A stretch of DNA of 64,000 nt from Gordonia crocea (GTDB lineage Bacteria > Actinomycetota > Actinomycetes > Mycobacteriales > Mycobacteriaceae). The position numbers and the translations under genes were made by a program. The DNA is taken from assembly GCF_009932435.1 (NCBI RefSeq), contig NZ_BJOU01000001.1:2294001-2358000 (forward strand), in the 5' to 3' direction. Positions 46,668 to 59,569 of this stretch are shown here, piece by piece; within the stretch, counting starts at the first letter, position 1; each line of letters begins with the position of its first letter. The notes below the pieces were generated by a model that was not told where the DNA came from, did not search any database, and was given only the letters and a program-made list of their open reading frames with translations.

Positions 46668-47642
46668 TCAGCGCGCCTCGCGCCGGTCTCGCCGGGCCGA
46701 GTGGAGCAGGCTCGCCACCGTCGTCACGACCAGCGTCGTACCGATCACCGCCAACGACAGCCCGGTGGAGATCTCCGGGACGCCCACCGGCTCGCCACCG
46801 TTGATGAAGCCCAGGCTGTTCTCGTGCAACGCGTGCAGGACGAGCTTCACCCCGATGAACGCGAGGATGAAGGACAGTCCGTAGGCGAGGAACACCAGGC
46901 GGTCGAGCAAGCCGCCGATGAGGAAGAACAGCTGCCGCAGGCCCATCAGGGCAAAGGCGTTCGCCGTGAAGACCAGGTAGGGCTCCTGGGTCAGACCGTA
47001 GATCGCCGGGATCGAATCGAAGGCGAACAGCAGGTCGGTGAATCCGATGACGATCAGCACCAGCAGAAGCGGGGTCGCCATCGCCCGACCGTCGACGCGG
47101 GTGAACATCCTGTCGCCGTCGTAGCCCTCCGAGGTGCGCAGATGACGTTTGGCGAACCGCTCGATCCGGCCCTCCTTGGCAGGTTCGTCACTGTCGCGCA
47201 GCATGTTGATCGCGGTGAGGATCAGGATCACGCCGAACAGGTAGAACACCCAGCTGTAGCGGGCGATCGCCGCGGCGCCCAGGCCGATGAACACACCGCG
47301 CATGACCAGGGCCATCACGATACCCAGGAGGAGGACCTTCTGCTGGTAGACGCGAGGGACGGCGAATTTCGCCATGATGACGACGAAGACGAACAGGTTG
47401 TCGACCGACAATGCCTTTTCGGTGACGTAGCCGGCGAAATACTCGCCGGCGAAGCCGCCTCCCCACCGCCACCACACGAAGATGCCGAAGACGATGGCGA
47501 TGCCGATGTAGACCGCCGACCAGAAGCCGGATTCGCGCAGGGTCGGCTCGTGCGGGACCCGCACGTGGGCGAAGAAGTCGAAGACGAACAGGCCCAGGAT
47601 CACCGCAAGGGTGAGGCCCCAGGTGAGCAACGTGATTTCCAT
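46668..47642 (-). CDS. TerC family membrane protein (Alx/MntX-like)
   Basis: A 324-residue protein with about nine membrane helices. The family signature is visible in ALSVDNLFVFVVIM and FTDLLFAFDSIPAIYGLT, both with the buried Asp residues suspected to bind metal. TerC proteins export manganese or other ions and supply metal to exported enzymes. GGAGG lies eight bases before ATG 47642 but can be paired by an upstream strand. A yybP-ykoY-type leader upstream points to Mn(II) regulation. Upstream on the same strand is ftsK. Confidence 0.9.
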   Translation of the reverse strand: MEITLLTWGLTLAVILGLFVFDFFAHVRVPHEPTLRESGFWSAVYIGIAIVFGIFVWWRWGGGFAGEYFAGYVTEKALSVDNLFVFVVIMAKFAVPRVYQQKVLLLGIVMALVMRGVFIGLGAAAIARYSWVFYLFGVILILTAINMLRDSDEPAKEGRIERFAKRHLRTSEGYDGDRMFTRVDGRAMATPLLLVLIVIGFTDLLFAFDSIPAIYGLTQEPYLVFTANAFALMGLRQLFFLIGGLLDRLVFLAYGLSFILAFIGVKLVLHALHENSLGFINGGEPVGVPEISTGLSLAVIGTTLVVTTVASLLHSARRDRREAR

Positions 47643-47648
47643 GGACAA

Positions 47649-47687
47649 ACCTCCAGCGCGCAACACAACGGAAGCGATGCTGGAGGT
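47649..47687 (-). promoter_or_regulatory. SD-sequestering hairpin before terC
   Basis: ACCTCCAGC (47649-47657) is a perfect complement of GCTGGAGGT (47679-47687). In the mRNA the first strand met is GACCTCCAGC, the 3' edge of the riboswitch, and it can pair with the ribosome-binding GCTGGAGGT. Confidence 0.75.
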
Positions 47688-47815
47688 CTCTCCCATCCGC
47701 GCGGTGACCACACCGCGGCGGACCGGCGTCCCGGGTGGGGCGGTCGCGGCATGATCGGCACGCCGTGTCCGCGGCACCGTACTGACGAGAGCGCCGTCGG
47801 CGGGGATACTCCCCT
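47682..47815 (-). ncRNA. yybP-ykoY (manganese) riboswitch
   Basis: On the minus strand, in order: AGGAGGGGAGTA (first conserved loop, about 47806-47817), CGTCAGTACGG (the second conserved loop) about 30 bases on, a GC-rich variable part, and GGAGAGACCTCC at the 3' side. These are the invariant GGGGAGUA, CGUCAxUxCG and AGACCU blocks of the yybP-ykoY class, which senses Mn(II) and usually precedes TerC or P-type ATPase genes. The closing P1 helix is AGGAGG with CCTCC. The conformational switch is inferred, not shown. Confidence 0.85.
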
Positions 47816-47850
47816 CCTGATCGTGACGCCCAGTCTAACCGAGCGACAGC

Positions 47851-50697
47851 TCAGGCGTCGTCGCCGCCGCCGATCGAGGCGATCACCCCGGCCAGGTCTT
47901 CCGGCTTCACCAGGACCTCGCGGGCCTTGGAACCCTCCGACGGCCCGACGATGCCGCGGGTCTCCATCAGGTCCATCAGTCGTCCGGCCTTGGCGAAGCC
48001 GACCCGCAGCTTGCGCTGCAGCATCGACGTGGAGCCGAACTGGCTGCTCACCACCAGCTCGATTGCCTGCAGCAGGTCGTCGAGGTCGCCGCCGATGTCG
48101 GCGTCGATCTCCTTCTTGTCGCCCACCTTGGTCTCGGTGATGCCGTCGACGAAGTCCGGCTGCGCCTGTTCCTTGGTGAACTCGACGACGGCGCTGATCT
48201 CCTCGTCGGTGATGTACGCGCCCTGCAGGCGGACCGGCTTGCTCGCCCCCATGGGCAGGAAGAGGCCGTCACCCATACCGATGAGCTTCTCCGCGCCCGG
48301 CTGGTCCAGGATGACCCGAGAGTCGGTCAACGACGACGTCGCGAAGGCCAACCGGGACGGCACGTTGGTCTTGATCAACCCGGTGACCACGTCGACCGAC
48401 GGCCGCTGGGTGGCGAGCACCAGGTGGATGCCGGCGGCGCGGGCCTTCTGCGTGATGCGGACGATCGCGTCCTCGACGTCGCGCGGCGCGGTCATCATCA
48501 GGTCGGCCAACTCGTCGACGATCGCGACGATGTAGGGGTACGGCTTGTAGACGCGTTCACTGCCCGGCGGGGTGGTGATCGCGCCGGATCGGACCTTGTC
48601 GTTGAAGTCGTTGATGTGGCGCACCCGGCTGGCCTTCATGTCCTGGTAGCGCTGCTCCATCTCCTCCACGAGCCAGGCCAGCGCGGCGGCCGCCTTCTTC
48701 GGGTTGATGATGATCTCGGTCAACAGGTGCGGAATGCCCTCGTACGGCGTGAGCTCGACCATCTTCGGGTCGATGAGGATGAGCCGGACGTCGTCGGGGG
48801 TGGACCGCGCCAGCAGCGAGACCAGCATCGAGTTGACGAAGCTCGACTTGCCCGAGCCGGTGGAACCGGCGACCAGCAGGTGCGGCATCTTGGCGAGGTC
48901 CGCGGTGACGAAATCGCCCTCGATGTCCTTGCCCAACCCGATCACCAGGGGGTTCTTGTCTTTCCGGGTGCTCGGCGCCTTGAGGACGTCGGCGAGTCGG
49001 ACCATCTCCCGATCGGCATTGGGCACCTCGATGCCCACCGCCGACTTGCCCGGGATGGGGGCGAGCAGGCGGACGTTGTCGGTGGCCGCGGCATAGGCGA
49101 TGTTGCGCTGCAGCGCGGTGATCTTCTCCACCTTCACACCCGGGCCGAGTTCCACCTCGTAGCGCGTGACCGTCGGGCCGCGGGTGTACCCGGTGACCCT
49201 GGCGTCGATCTTGAACTGGGTCAACACGCCGGTGATCCGCTCGATCATCTCGTCGTTGGCGCGGCTGCCGCGCTTCGGCGGGTCCCCGTCGATCAGCAGC
49301 TTCGCCGGGGGCAGGCGGTAGACGCGCTTGCGCGGGGCCGCCCGGGTGGGCGCCGCCGCCGGCGATGCCGCGACCGGGGCCGGCGGTGCCGGGATCGGCC
49401 CGATCGGCTCGGTCACCTCCTCGCCGAGGGGCGCGGTCGGCGCCGAGGCGAAGCCGGCGTCGTCGAGGGAACCGTAGGGCGAGGCTGCGGCCACCGCGCC
49501 GGCGGTGCCGTCGGGCGGGTAGTTGTCATACGGCGTGGGGGTGCGGCGTTGCGATGCCTGGGTGCGCGGGACCGCGTCATACCCGAGGTCGTCGTCAGCG
49601 GCGTCGAGATCGTCGTCCCACGGGGCCGGCTTGTCCCACGACGACGGGACCGCGACGGGCTGCTCGGAGTCGTACCCGTCATAGCCGTCATCGGCGTCGT
49701 AGTCGTCGTAGTCGTCGGCATCGTCGTAGTCGTCGTACTCGGCGACGTCATCGTCGTAGTCGTCGTCGTAGCCCTCGTCGGCGAAGTCGTCGGCGCCGAC
49801 GACGCCGTAGTTGCCGACGTTGGCGCCGATGCCGAGGTAGCCGCGGGCCAGCCCGACGATGTCGCGGGCCGAATGGCGGCTGATCATCACCGCGCCCGAC
49901 AGGCCCACCAGCACCAGAATCGGAACGGCGAGCCAGACGGTGACCCCGCTGGTCAGCGGTGTACCGGCGGCGAACCCGAAGAATCCGCCGGCCTTCCCGC
50001 GGCCGTCGACGTCGGTTGGCTGACCGGCGATCAGATGGACCAGGCCCAGCACCGCGAGGGTGAGCAGCAATACGCCGACGACGATCCGCGGACGGCGCAC
50101 CCGATCCGCCGGATGGCGCATCAGCACCATGGCGCCGAGGAACAGCACCACCGGTACGACCAGGGCGCCGATGCCGATCGCCGCGCGCACCAGGGTGTCG
50201 AAGAACGGCCCGACCGGTTCGAGGGCGCCGAACCACACGAAGGCGATGAGTCCGGCCGCCACCACGAGCAGGATCAGCGCGATCGAATCGCGGCGCTGAT
50301 CGGGTGCGATTTCGCGCTGCTCGCCGTACACGTCGAGGTCGTCGTCGTGGTTCTCGTAACTGCTGCCGATGCGCGCGACCGAGCCGACCCCGCGTGCCAA
50401 CAGACCCCAGACCGAGGCGATCGAGGTGCCGACGCGCATGCTGGCGGTCGGGCGGTGCAGATCCGCCGACGCGTGCGACGCGCGGGCGTTCGGGCGGCGG
50501 TTGGCGCCACCGGATCCGCGGTTCGCGGCCTGCGACCCGCCGCGCTTCGCGGTTGCACCCTTTTTCGCCGGCTGGGCACCCTTGCGCGGCGCCGCGCCGG
50601 ACCGGGCCGCAGTGGACCGCGGTTTCTGGGTCTTGCCGGATGCGCTGCGGGTACCGGACGAGCGCGCGCCAGATCGACTGGGTGCCTTCGAAGCCAT
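47851..50697 (-). CDS. ftsK: DNA translocase FtsK
   Basis: A 948-residue division-linked DNA pump. The N-terminal part is basic (KPSRS..., [13 protein letters not shown]), then four hydrophobic helices within about the first 250 residues. A long linker rich in Asp and Tyr follows (for example [17 protein letters not shown]). The motor has Walker [15 protein letters not shown] and Walker [16 protein letters not shown], and the C-terminal gamma domain is [23 protein letters not shown] 50697 gives the typical MASK start but has no clear RBS; the frame runs 57 codons further upstream. Confidence 0.93.
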   Translation of the reverse strand: MASKAPSRSGARSSGTRSASGKTQKPRSTAARSGAAPRKGAQPAKKGATAKRGGSQAANRGSGGANRRPNARASHASADLHRPTASMRVGTSIASVWGLLARGVGSVARIGSSYENHDDDLDVYGEQREIAPDQRRDSIALILLVVAAGLIAFVWFGALEPVGPFFDTLVRAAIGIGALVVPVVLFLGAMVLMRHPADRVRRPRIVVGVLLLTLAVLGLVHLIAGQPTDVDGRGKAGGFFGFAAGTPLTSGVTVWLAVPILVLVGLSGAVMISRHSARDIVGLARGYLGIGANVGNYGVVGADDFADEGYDDDYDDDVAEYDDYDDADDYDDYDADDGYDGYDSEQPVAVPSSWDKPAPWDDDLDAADDDLGYDAVPRTQASQRRTPTPYDNYPPDGTAGAVAAASPYGSLDDAGFASAPTAPLGEEVTEPIGPIPAPPAPVAASPAAAPTRAAPRKRVYRLPPAKLLIDGDPPKRGSRANDEMIERITGVLTQFKIDARVTGYTRGPTVTRYEVELGPGVKVEKITALQRNIAYAAATDNVRLLAPIPGKSAVGIEVPNADREMVRLADVLKAPSTRKDKNPLVIGLGKDIEGDFVTADLAKMPHLLVAGSTGSGKSSFVNSMLVSLLARSTPDDVRLILIDPKMVELTPYEGIPHLLTEIIINPKKAAAALAWLVEEMEQRYQDMKASRVRHINDFNDKVRSGAITTPPGSERVYKPYPYIVAIVDELADLMMTAPRDVEDAIVRITQKARAAGIHLVLATQRPSVDVVTGLIKTNVPSRLAFATSSLTDSRVILDQPGAEKLIGMGDGLFLPMGASKPVRLQGAYITDEEISAVVEFTKEQAQPDFVDGITETKVGDKKEIDADIGGDLDDLLQAIELVVSSQFGSTSMLQRKLRVGFAKAGRLMDLMETRGIVGPSEGSKAREVLVKPEDLAGVIASIGGGDDA

Positions 50698-50788
50698 GAG
50701 AGAAAGCTTAACGGCACCCGTCACTACAGTCACACAAGCCACACGGATAACGCCGCAGACGTGTCGGATTCGTGACTTCCCGCCTTCG

Positions 50789-50848
50789 TCCCGCACCGTT
50801 TCGCGTTTCCCGACGGTATTTCGTCGGGATATGCGAATTGATGCGGGA
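50789..50848. repeat. Palindromic element, copy 1
   Basis: A 60-base imperfect palindrome: outer arms TCCCGCA/TGCGGGA, inner arms TCCCGACG/CGTCGGGA around GTATTT. Its right arm (CGTCGGGATATGCGAAT...GCGGGAGGA) recurs almost unchanged in copy 2. It lies in the ftsK-AbiEi divergent region. Confidence 0.85.
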
Positions 50849-50856
50849 GGAGCCGC

Positions 50857-50885
50857 GAACCGGCCCACGAACCGGCCCGCGAACC
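50857..50885. repeat. Short 11-13 bp repeats GAACCGGCCC
   Basis: GCGAACCGGCCCA, CGAACCGGCCCG and CGAACC follow one another between palindrome copy 1 and the AbiEi/DUF559 gene. No function can be assigned. Confidence 0.6.
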
Positions 50886-50926
50886 CGCCGGGGAACCGCT
50901 TCTCCGCCGGGTGCGTCTAAGCAGGC

Positions 50927-51847
50927 ATGGACCTTCCCGCCCCGGACCCCCACGGAATCATCTACCGCTCCGACGCCCTGGCACACGGCCTGACCGATCG
51001 CGACCTGCGCCAGGCGAGTTCGTCGGGTGAAGACCTCGTGCGGATCGCCCCCGGCTGTTTCGCCCCGACGATGCCCAATGCCTATCCCGACGAACAGCAC
51101 CGTCGGGTCGCGCTCGCCGTCGCCGGTAAGCCGGAGTCGGTCGACGGCGTGTTGAGCCACCAGTCGGCGGCGGTCATCCACCGCCTGGCCCTCCTGCACG
51201 GCGACTTCCGGCGCGTGCACTTCACGTCGGGCACCAAATCCGGGGACATCCGCAACCTCCGCCACACCCACTCGGGGTGGCTGCCCTCCGACGAGGTCGC
51301 CATCGTCGACGGTGTCGCGGTGACGACTCTCGAACGCACCGCGGTCGACCTGGCCTGCGGGAGCCGCTTCCCGGCCGCGCTGACCGTCGTCGATTCGGCC
51401 CTGCGGGCCGGGGCGGACCGGGACCTGATGCGCGAGATCCTGGAACGCCAACGCCGCAGGGGCATCGGAGTGGCGCGGCGGGCGATCGCGGCCGGCAATG
51501 CCTTGGCCGAGAACCCGGGTGAGTCGTGGTGCCGCGCGCAGATGATCACCGCCGGACTCCCCGAACCGACTCTGCAACGCGGCTATCTGGTGGAGGGCAA
51601 CCAGTACTTCGTCGACTTCGATTGGGACGGCAGGGTCGTCCACGAGTTCGACGGCGAGGTGAAGTACGGCAAGCTCCGGCGCGCCGGAGAAGACGCGTCC
51701 CGGGTCGTCATCCGGGAGAAGATCCGGGAAGACCGCCTGCGTGGGCTCGGACTGTCCGTCGACCGGTCAACCTGGTCCGACCTGCGGTCCAACGCGATGA
51801 TTCCCCGGCTGGCGACGGTGCTGAGCGCGCGCGGCGTTGTCGCCTAG
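50927..51847 (+). CDS. AbiEi-like winged-helix / DUF559 (PD-(D/E)XK-like) protein
   Basis: A 306-residue protein. Residues ~10-50 (IIYRSDALAHGLTDRDLRQA ... VRIAPGCF) match the antitoxin-type winged helix of AbiEi. The C-terminal third resembles DUF559/Vsr-like nucleases: NPGESWCRAQM with Glu199, YFVDFDWDG with Asp230, HEFDGEVKYG with Glu240/Glu244/Lys246, and EKIREDRLRG. No toxin partner (AbiEii) is adjacent, so it is an orphan. ATG 50927 has no strong RBS. The gene is flanked by palindrome copies 1 and 2 in direct orientation. Many actinobacteria carry several such genes. Nuclease activity is not shown. Confidence 0.78.
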   Translation: MDLPAPDPHGIIYRSDALAHGLTDRDLRQASSSGEDLVRIAPGCFAPTMPNAYPDEQHRRVALAVAGKPESVDGVLSHQSAAVIHRLALLHGDFRRVHFTSGTKSGDIRNLRHTHSGWLPSDEVAIVDGVAVTTLERTAVDLACGSRFPAALTVVDSALRAGADRDLMREILERQRRRGIGVARRAIAAGNALAENPGESWCRAQMITAGLPEPTLQRGYLVEGNQYFVDFDWDGRVVHEFDGEVKYGKLRRAGEDASRVVIREKIREDRLRGLGLSVDRSTWSDLRSNAMIPRLATVLSARGVVA

Positions 51848-51851
51848 TGCC

Positions 51852-51919
51852 TTCCTCCCGCAGCAATACACATATCCCGACGAAATCGCGTCGGGATATG
51901 CGAATCGGTGCGGGAGGAA
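51852..51919. repeat. Palindromic element, copy 2
   Basis: A 68-base palindrome: outer arms TTCCTCCCGCA/TGCGGGAGGAA are perfect, and inner arms CATATCCCGACG/CGTCGGGATATG are perfect around AAATCG. Located between the AbiEi/DUF559 stop and the rnj stop, where it may also terminate both transcripts. Confidence 0.9.
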
Positions 51920-51922
51920 CGG

Positions 51923-54765
<2,843 letters not shown>

Positions 54766-54778
54766 TTAGGGTACCCGT

Positions 54779-55528
54779 TCACCCCTCGAGAACGTACGGG
54801 GAGGTGGCCACCTCGCTGCCGTCGGGCAGTGCGGAAATCTCGAAGTCCCCGAACACGGTCGGGGCCAGCTGTGACAGCTGTCTCAGACACTCGACCGCGA
54901 GCTGGCGGATCTCGACGTCGGCGTGCTCGGTGGCGCGCATCCCGATGAAGTGGCGCCAGGCCCGATAGTTGCCGGTGACGACGATTTTCGTCTCCGTCGC
55001 ATTCGGCAGGACCGAGCGCGCCGCCTGCCGCGCCTGCTTGCGCCGCAGGATCGCGTTGGGGACGTCGGCGAACTTCGCCTCCAGCCGGGTGAGCAGCTCG
55101 GTGTAGGCCTCGCGAGCCGCGTCGGTGGCGTCGGCGAAGAGCCGCTCCAGTTCTTCGTCGCCGTGGATCGCCGGTGGGGCGACGACGCTCGCGTCGTGCT
55201 CGGGGACGAACCGCTGCGACAGCTGCGAATAGGAGAAGTGCCGGTGGCGGATCAACTCGTGGGTGCACGACCGCGAGATCCCGGTGATGTAGAACGTCGC
55301 CGTCGCATGCTCGAAGAGCGAGGTGTGCCCGACCTCCAAGACGTGGCGCAGGTAGCCGGCGTTCGTCGCGGTCCGCGGATTCGGCTTGTCCCAGCTCTCG
55401 TAGCAGGCGCGGCCGGCGAACTCGATCAGCGCCTCGGCGCCGTCCGCGTCGGTGGTCCAGGGGACCTCGGGGACGGTGAACTGCGTCGATGCGACGAGTT
55501 GCACCTTGAGCGGGACGATCTCAGACAC
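54779..55528 (-). CDS. thyX: Flavin-dependent thymidylate synthase ThyX
   Basis: A 249-residue FAD-dependent enzyme that makes dTMP with methylenetetrahydrofolate and NADPH, giving tetrahydrofolate rather than dihydrofolate. The ThyX motif [13 protein letters not shown] (RHRxxSxxxxSxR) is complete. Other typical stretches are [14 protein letters not shown] and [17 protein letters not shown] 55528 with GAAGGCAG upstream is chosen. A second, unrelated thymidylate synthase (ThyA) is 3 kb away, as in M. tuberculosis. Confidence 0.95.
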   Translation of the reverse strand: MSEIVPLKVQLVASTQFTVPEVPWTTDADGAEALIEFAGRACYESWDKPNPRTATNAGYLRHVLEVGHTSLFEHATATFYITGISRSCTHELIRHRHFSYSQLSQRFVPEHDASVVAPPAIHGDEELERLFADATDAAREAYTELLTRLEAKFADVPNAILRRKQARQAARSVLPNATETKIVVTGNYRAWRHFIGMRATEHADVEIRQLAVECLRQLSQLAPTVFGDFEISALPDGSEVATSPYVLEG

Positions 55529-55606
55529 CGTGGGCTGCCTTCTGTTCTCGAATCTGATCGAACCCAGACTAGCCGTGACCCGGCCGCGGCCGGTTATCGT
55601 CACACC

Positions 55607-56419
55607 ATGGCTCCCACGCTCCCCCGCCGAATCCTCACGTCCACGATGCTGACCACCTCGATCCTGGCCGCCGCACTGACCGTCCCGTTGGTCGGACCCG
55701 CCGCCGCGGCCCCGTCCCCCGCGACCGCCGCGCACCGGGTCGCCGTCGACCCGCGTCTGATCCCGCTGCAGGGCACCGAAAACACCCGGGTGTTCGCGAC
55801 CTACCGCACCACCGACGGACACCCGGTCACGCTGCGCGCGATCCGCAGCGACAACCTGTCGAAACTCACCACCAGCGACGTGCGCGTGCTGGCCGCCCGC
55901 CAGGTCGCCACCGTCGTCGACCTGCGCACCGCCCCCGAACGCCAACTGCAGCCGGACCGGCCGCTGCCGCGGGCCGTCCACCACGACGCCGACATCTTCG
56001 GGAACGCCTTCATCGGAGCGCTCGACCTCAATGCCGGCTACCGGATGTTCGTCACCGACCCGCACGCCCGGGCCGAGTTCGCCCGCACCCTGCGCCTGGT
56101 GTCGGCGACCCTGGGCCAGGGCAAAGCCGCGCTGTTCCACTGCTCGGCGGGCAAGGACCGCACCGGGTGGACGGCCGCCATGCTCCTCACCATCGCCGGC
56201 GTCGACCGGGCCACGGTCAACCGCGACTACCTGGCGTCGAACAAGTTCCGACACACCTCTCCCGCAGATCCCCTGCAGGGTGTCCGGATCGAGTGGCTGA
56301 ACGCCTCGTTCGCCGCGGCCACGCAGTACTACGGCAGCTTCCACGGCTACCTGCGCAAGGGACTGCGCCTGAGCGAGGCGGAGATCACCACCTTGCGCGA
56401 GCGGCTGCGCACCGCCTGA
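55607..56419 (+). CDS. Secreted PtpB-like tyrosine/lipid phosphatase
   Basis: A 270-residue protein with a Sec signal peptide (hydrophobic helix ending [10 protein letters not shown]). The phosphatase loop [12 protein letters not shown] near residue 180 is the HCxxGKDRT motif of MptpB-type dual-specificity phosphatases (protein tyrosine and phosphoinositide). It also has [11 protein letters not shown], the general-acid region, and a C-terminal helical lid ([19 protein letters not shown]). ATG 55607 is chosen; the frame upstream is a shadow of thyX. Divergent from thyX with 78 bases between. Confidence 0.88.
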   Translation: MAPTLPRRILTSTMLTTSILAAALTVPLVGPAAAAPSPATAAHRVAVDPRLIPLQGTENTRVFATYRTTDGHPVTLRAIRSDNLSKLTTSDVRVLAARQVATVVDLRTAPERQLQPDRPLPRAVHHDADIFGNAFIGALDLNAGYRMFVTDPHARAEFARTLRLVSATLGQGKAALFHCSAGKDRTGWTAAMLLTIAGVDRATVNRDYLASNKFRHTSPADPLQGVRIEWLNASFAAATQYYGSFHGYLRKGLRLSEAEITTLRERLRTA

Positions 56420-56427
56420 GCAATGGC

Positions 56428-57195
56428 CTAACCGAGGATGGCGCGCAATCGCGCCGCGGTGTCCTCATGCCCGTGCACAGCTACCGAGTCGATGCCCAGG
56501 TCGGCCACCGGTCGGTCGTTGCCGCCCTCGTCGAGCCGGTCGCCGAAGAACAAGATGTCCCGGGTCGTCAGGCCCAGCAGGTCCATCAATCGCCGCGCGC
56601 CGTAGGCCTTGTCGATCCCCTTGCGGGTGATGTCGACCGACGTCGACCCGCCGCTGCGCACCTCGAGGTCCGGCAACCGCTCGGCGGCGTACGCGCGCAG
56701 CGCCTCCTTCTTGCGGCCGTCGGGGTCCCAGGCGGCCTTCGCCTCAACGGGCGCCTGCTGCCCCAACGCGCTGAACGTGACCTGGCTCCCCCGGTCCTCG
56801 AGGATGTCCCCCCAGGTCTGTGATTCCCACAGGCCCAGCTCGCGGGCGCCGGTCTCCACCACGTCCAGCGCGCGCCGCGTCTGGTCTTCGGTGAGGTCTT
56901 CTTTGTAGACGGTCTCCCAGTCACCGTCGGCGAACCGCATGTACTGGGTGCCACACGTGGGCATCAAGTGCAGGTCGGCCAGCCCGTCGACGGCGCCGAG
57001 GCGCCCGAGGACCTGGTTGCGGAACTGGGTCTCGTTACCGCCGGAGATGATGCAGACCGACGCCTCGCGCAGGAGGCGCCGCATCAGGTCGACCATGTCG
57101 TCGCTCAACGGGCTCTTCGACGCCGCGAGCGTGTCGTCGAGGTCGAACATCACCAGCGAATACGACTTTCCGTCCGCCGAAACCGCCACCGTCAT
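56428..57195 (-). CDS. HAD-IIB family hydrolase
   Basis: A 255-residue haloacid-dehalogenase-type phosphatase. Motif I is [11 protein letters not shown] with the nucleophile Asp, motif II is ISGGNETQ, motif III is the Lys in [10 protein letters not shown] and motif IV is [12 protein letters not shown]. The cap domain type and the [10 protein letters not shown] stretch resemble phosphomannomutase/sucrose-phosphatase-like members. The substrate is unknown. ATG 57195 has AGAGGA upstream. It converges with the phosphatase gene (8-base gap). Confidence 0.82.
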   Translation of the reverse strand: MTVAVSADGKSYSLVMFDLDDTLAASKSPLSDDMVDLMRRLLREASVCIISGGNETQFRNQVLGRLGAVDGLADLHLMPTCGTQYMRFADGDWETVYKEDLTEDQTRRALDVVETGARELGLWESQTWGDILEDRGSQVTFSALGQQAPVEAKAAWDPDGRKKEALRAYAAERLPDLEVRSGGSTSVDITRKGIDKAYGARRLMDLLGLTTRDILFFGDRLDEGGNDRPVADLGIDSVAVHGHEDTAARLRAILG

Positions 57196-57412
57196 CAGTC
57201 CTCTTCTGTGCACCGGCAGGCCGTTCCTGCCCGAGACCGCCGTCTACTCTGTCATCCCGCCCCCGCGGGCACCAAGCCGCCCGGCCCCGTTCGTTCGCTG
57301 TCGTCGGGACGTCGTCAGGTCGGGTAGGAACCTGCGGTACTGGCACTTGGTCGCCAGCCACAGCGAGCCGCGGGACTGCTGTGCCGCCACTCGCTCGGTC
57401 GGTCGCCCCCCG

Positions 57413-57982
57413 TCACGCCGCCGGTGCGTGTTCCCCGGTGCCGGCCGAGCGGCTCTTGTACCAGTTCGTGAAGCTGATCGGGACGATGAAGCCGATCGCC
57501 TGGGCGATGCCGTCGGCGGCGTCGCCCAGATTGCGGCGGTAGATCCCCCACACCGCGATGGCGGTCACCGTGAAGGCCGCCGCCCACACCGCGGTGATCA
57601 CCCGGTTGATCCGGCGGAACTTCTCTGAGCCCCAGTACTCCTTGGGAACCTCGCGCTTGGCGATGCCCTCGGTGAAGGGCTTGCCGATCAGCATCGAACC
57701 CCACGCGGTCAATGCCAACCAGCCGAAGGCCAGGGTGCTGTCGTATTCGTGGAGGTGCACACCGGGGGCGATGAATCCGATCGCGCCGATGATCACGAAG
57801 AACACGATGGCATTGATTTCGAGGATCTGTGCGTCGGGGGTGATCCCGTGCCGCCGGTCGTCGAGGATGAGGACCAGGCCCAGCACCACCGCGGCAACGG
57901 CGCCCCACCGCCAGGAGTCGTCGTTGATCCCGGCGATCACGGCGTAGACGATCCAGGGGGCAAATCCGCGCAGAATGGTCAT
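57413..57982 (-). CDS. Conserved membrane protein of unknown function
   Basis: A 189-residue protein with about five hydrophobic helices (FAPWIVYAVIAGI, AVAAVVLGLVLIL, INAIVFFVIIGAIGFIAP, STLAFGWLALTAWGSMLIG, VITAVWAAAFTVTAIAVWGI). A charged loop between the last segments has GIAKREVPKEYWGSEKFRRIN. No motif is recognised. ATG 57982 has GAGGAGCGGG just upstream. It is separated from the neighbours by 217 and 86 bases and is probably monocistronic. Confidence 0.72.
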   Translation of the reverse strand: MTILRGFAPWIVYAVIAGINDDSWRWGAVAAVVLGLVLILDDRRHGITPDAQILEINAIVFFVIIGAIGFIAPGVHLHEYDSTLAFGWLALTAWGSMLIGKPFTEGIAKREVPKEYWGSEKFRRINRVITAVWAAAFTVTAIAVWGIYRRNLGDAADGIAQAIGFIVPISFTNWYKSRSAGTGEHAPAA

Positions 57983-58068
57983 ACCCCGCTCCTCGCTTCG
58001 GTTTTCGATATGGGACGAGGCTAGATCCTCACCGCATCTCGGGTCAGCATTTTGCGCGCAGAATGCTG

Positions 58069-59390
<1,322 letters not shown>

Positions 59391-59569
59391 GGCCCGAGTC
59401 TAGCCAGCACCGCCCGATGCGGGCGGCAGGCGCGGCGTGGGCAATGAACCGCGCGATCGCCGAAACGGCTGACTTCGGTGCCCGGACTCCGTACCCTCGG
59501 TATTGAGACAGAAGTCTTGATCCGTTTCATTCCCTATGGATCGGGTCCCAGCCCACGGGGAGGCCGACG

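Noticed and set aside
48424..50775. Plus-strand open frame of 783 codons
   Set aside because: Antisense to ftsK; the predicted protein is composed of repeated Arg/Asp/Gly/Val with no motif.
57196..57412. Possible small gene between the HAD hydrolase and the membrane protein
   Set aside because: Short frames on both strands have no RBS, no motif and no recognisable composition.
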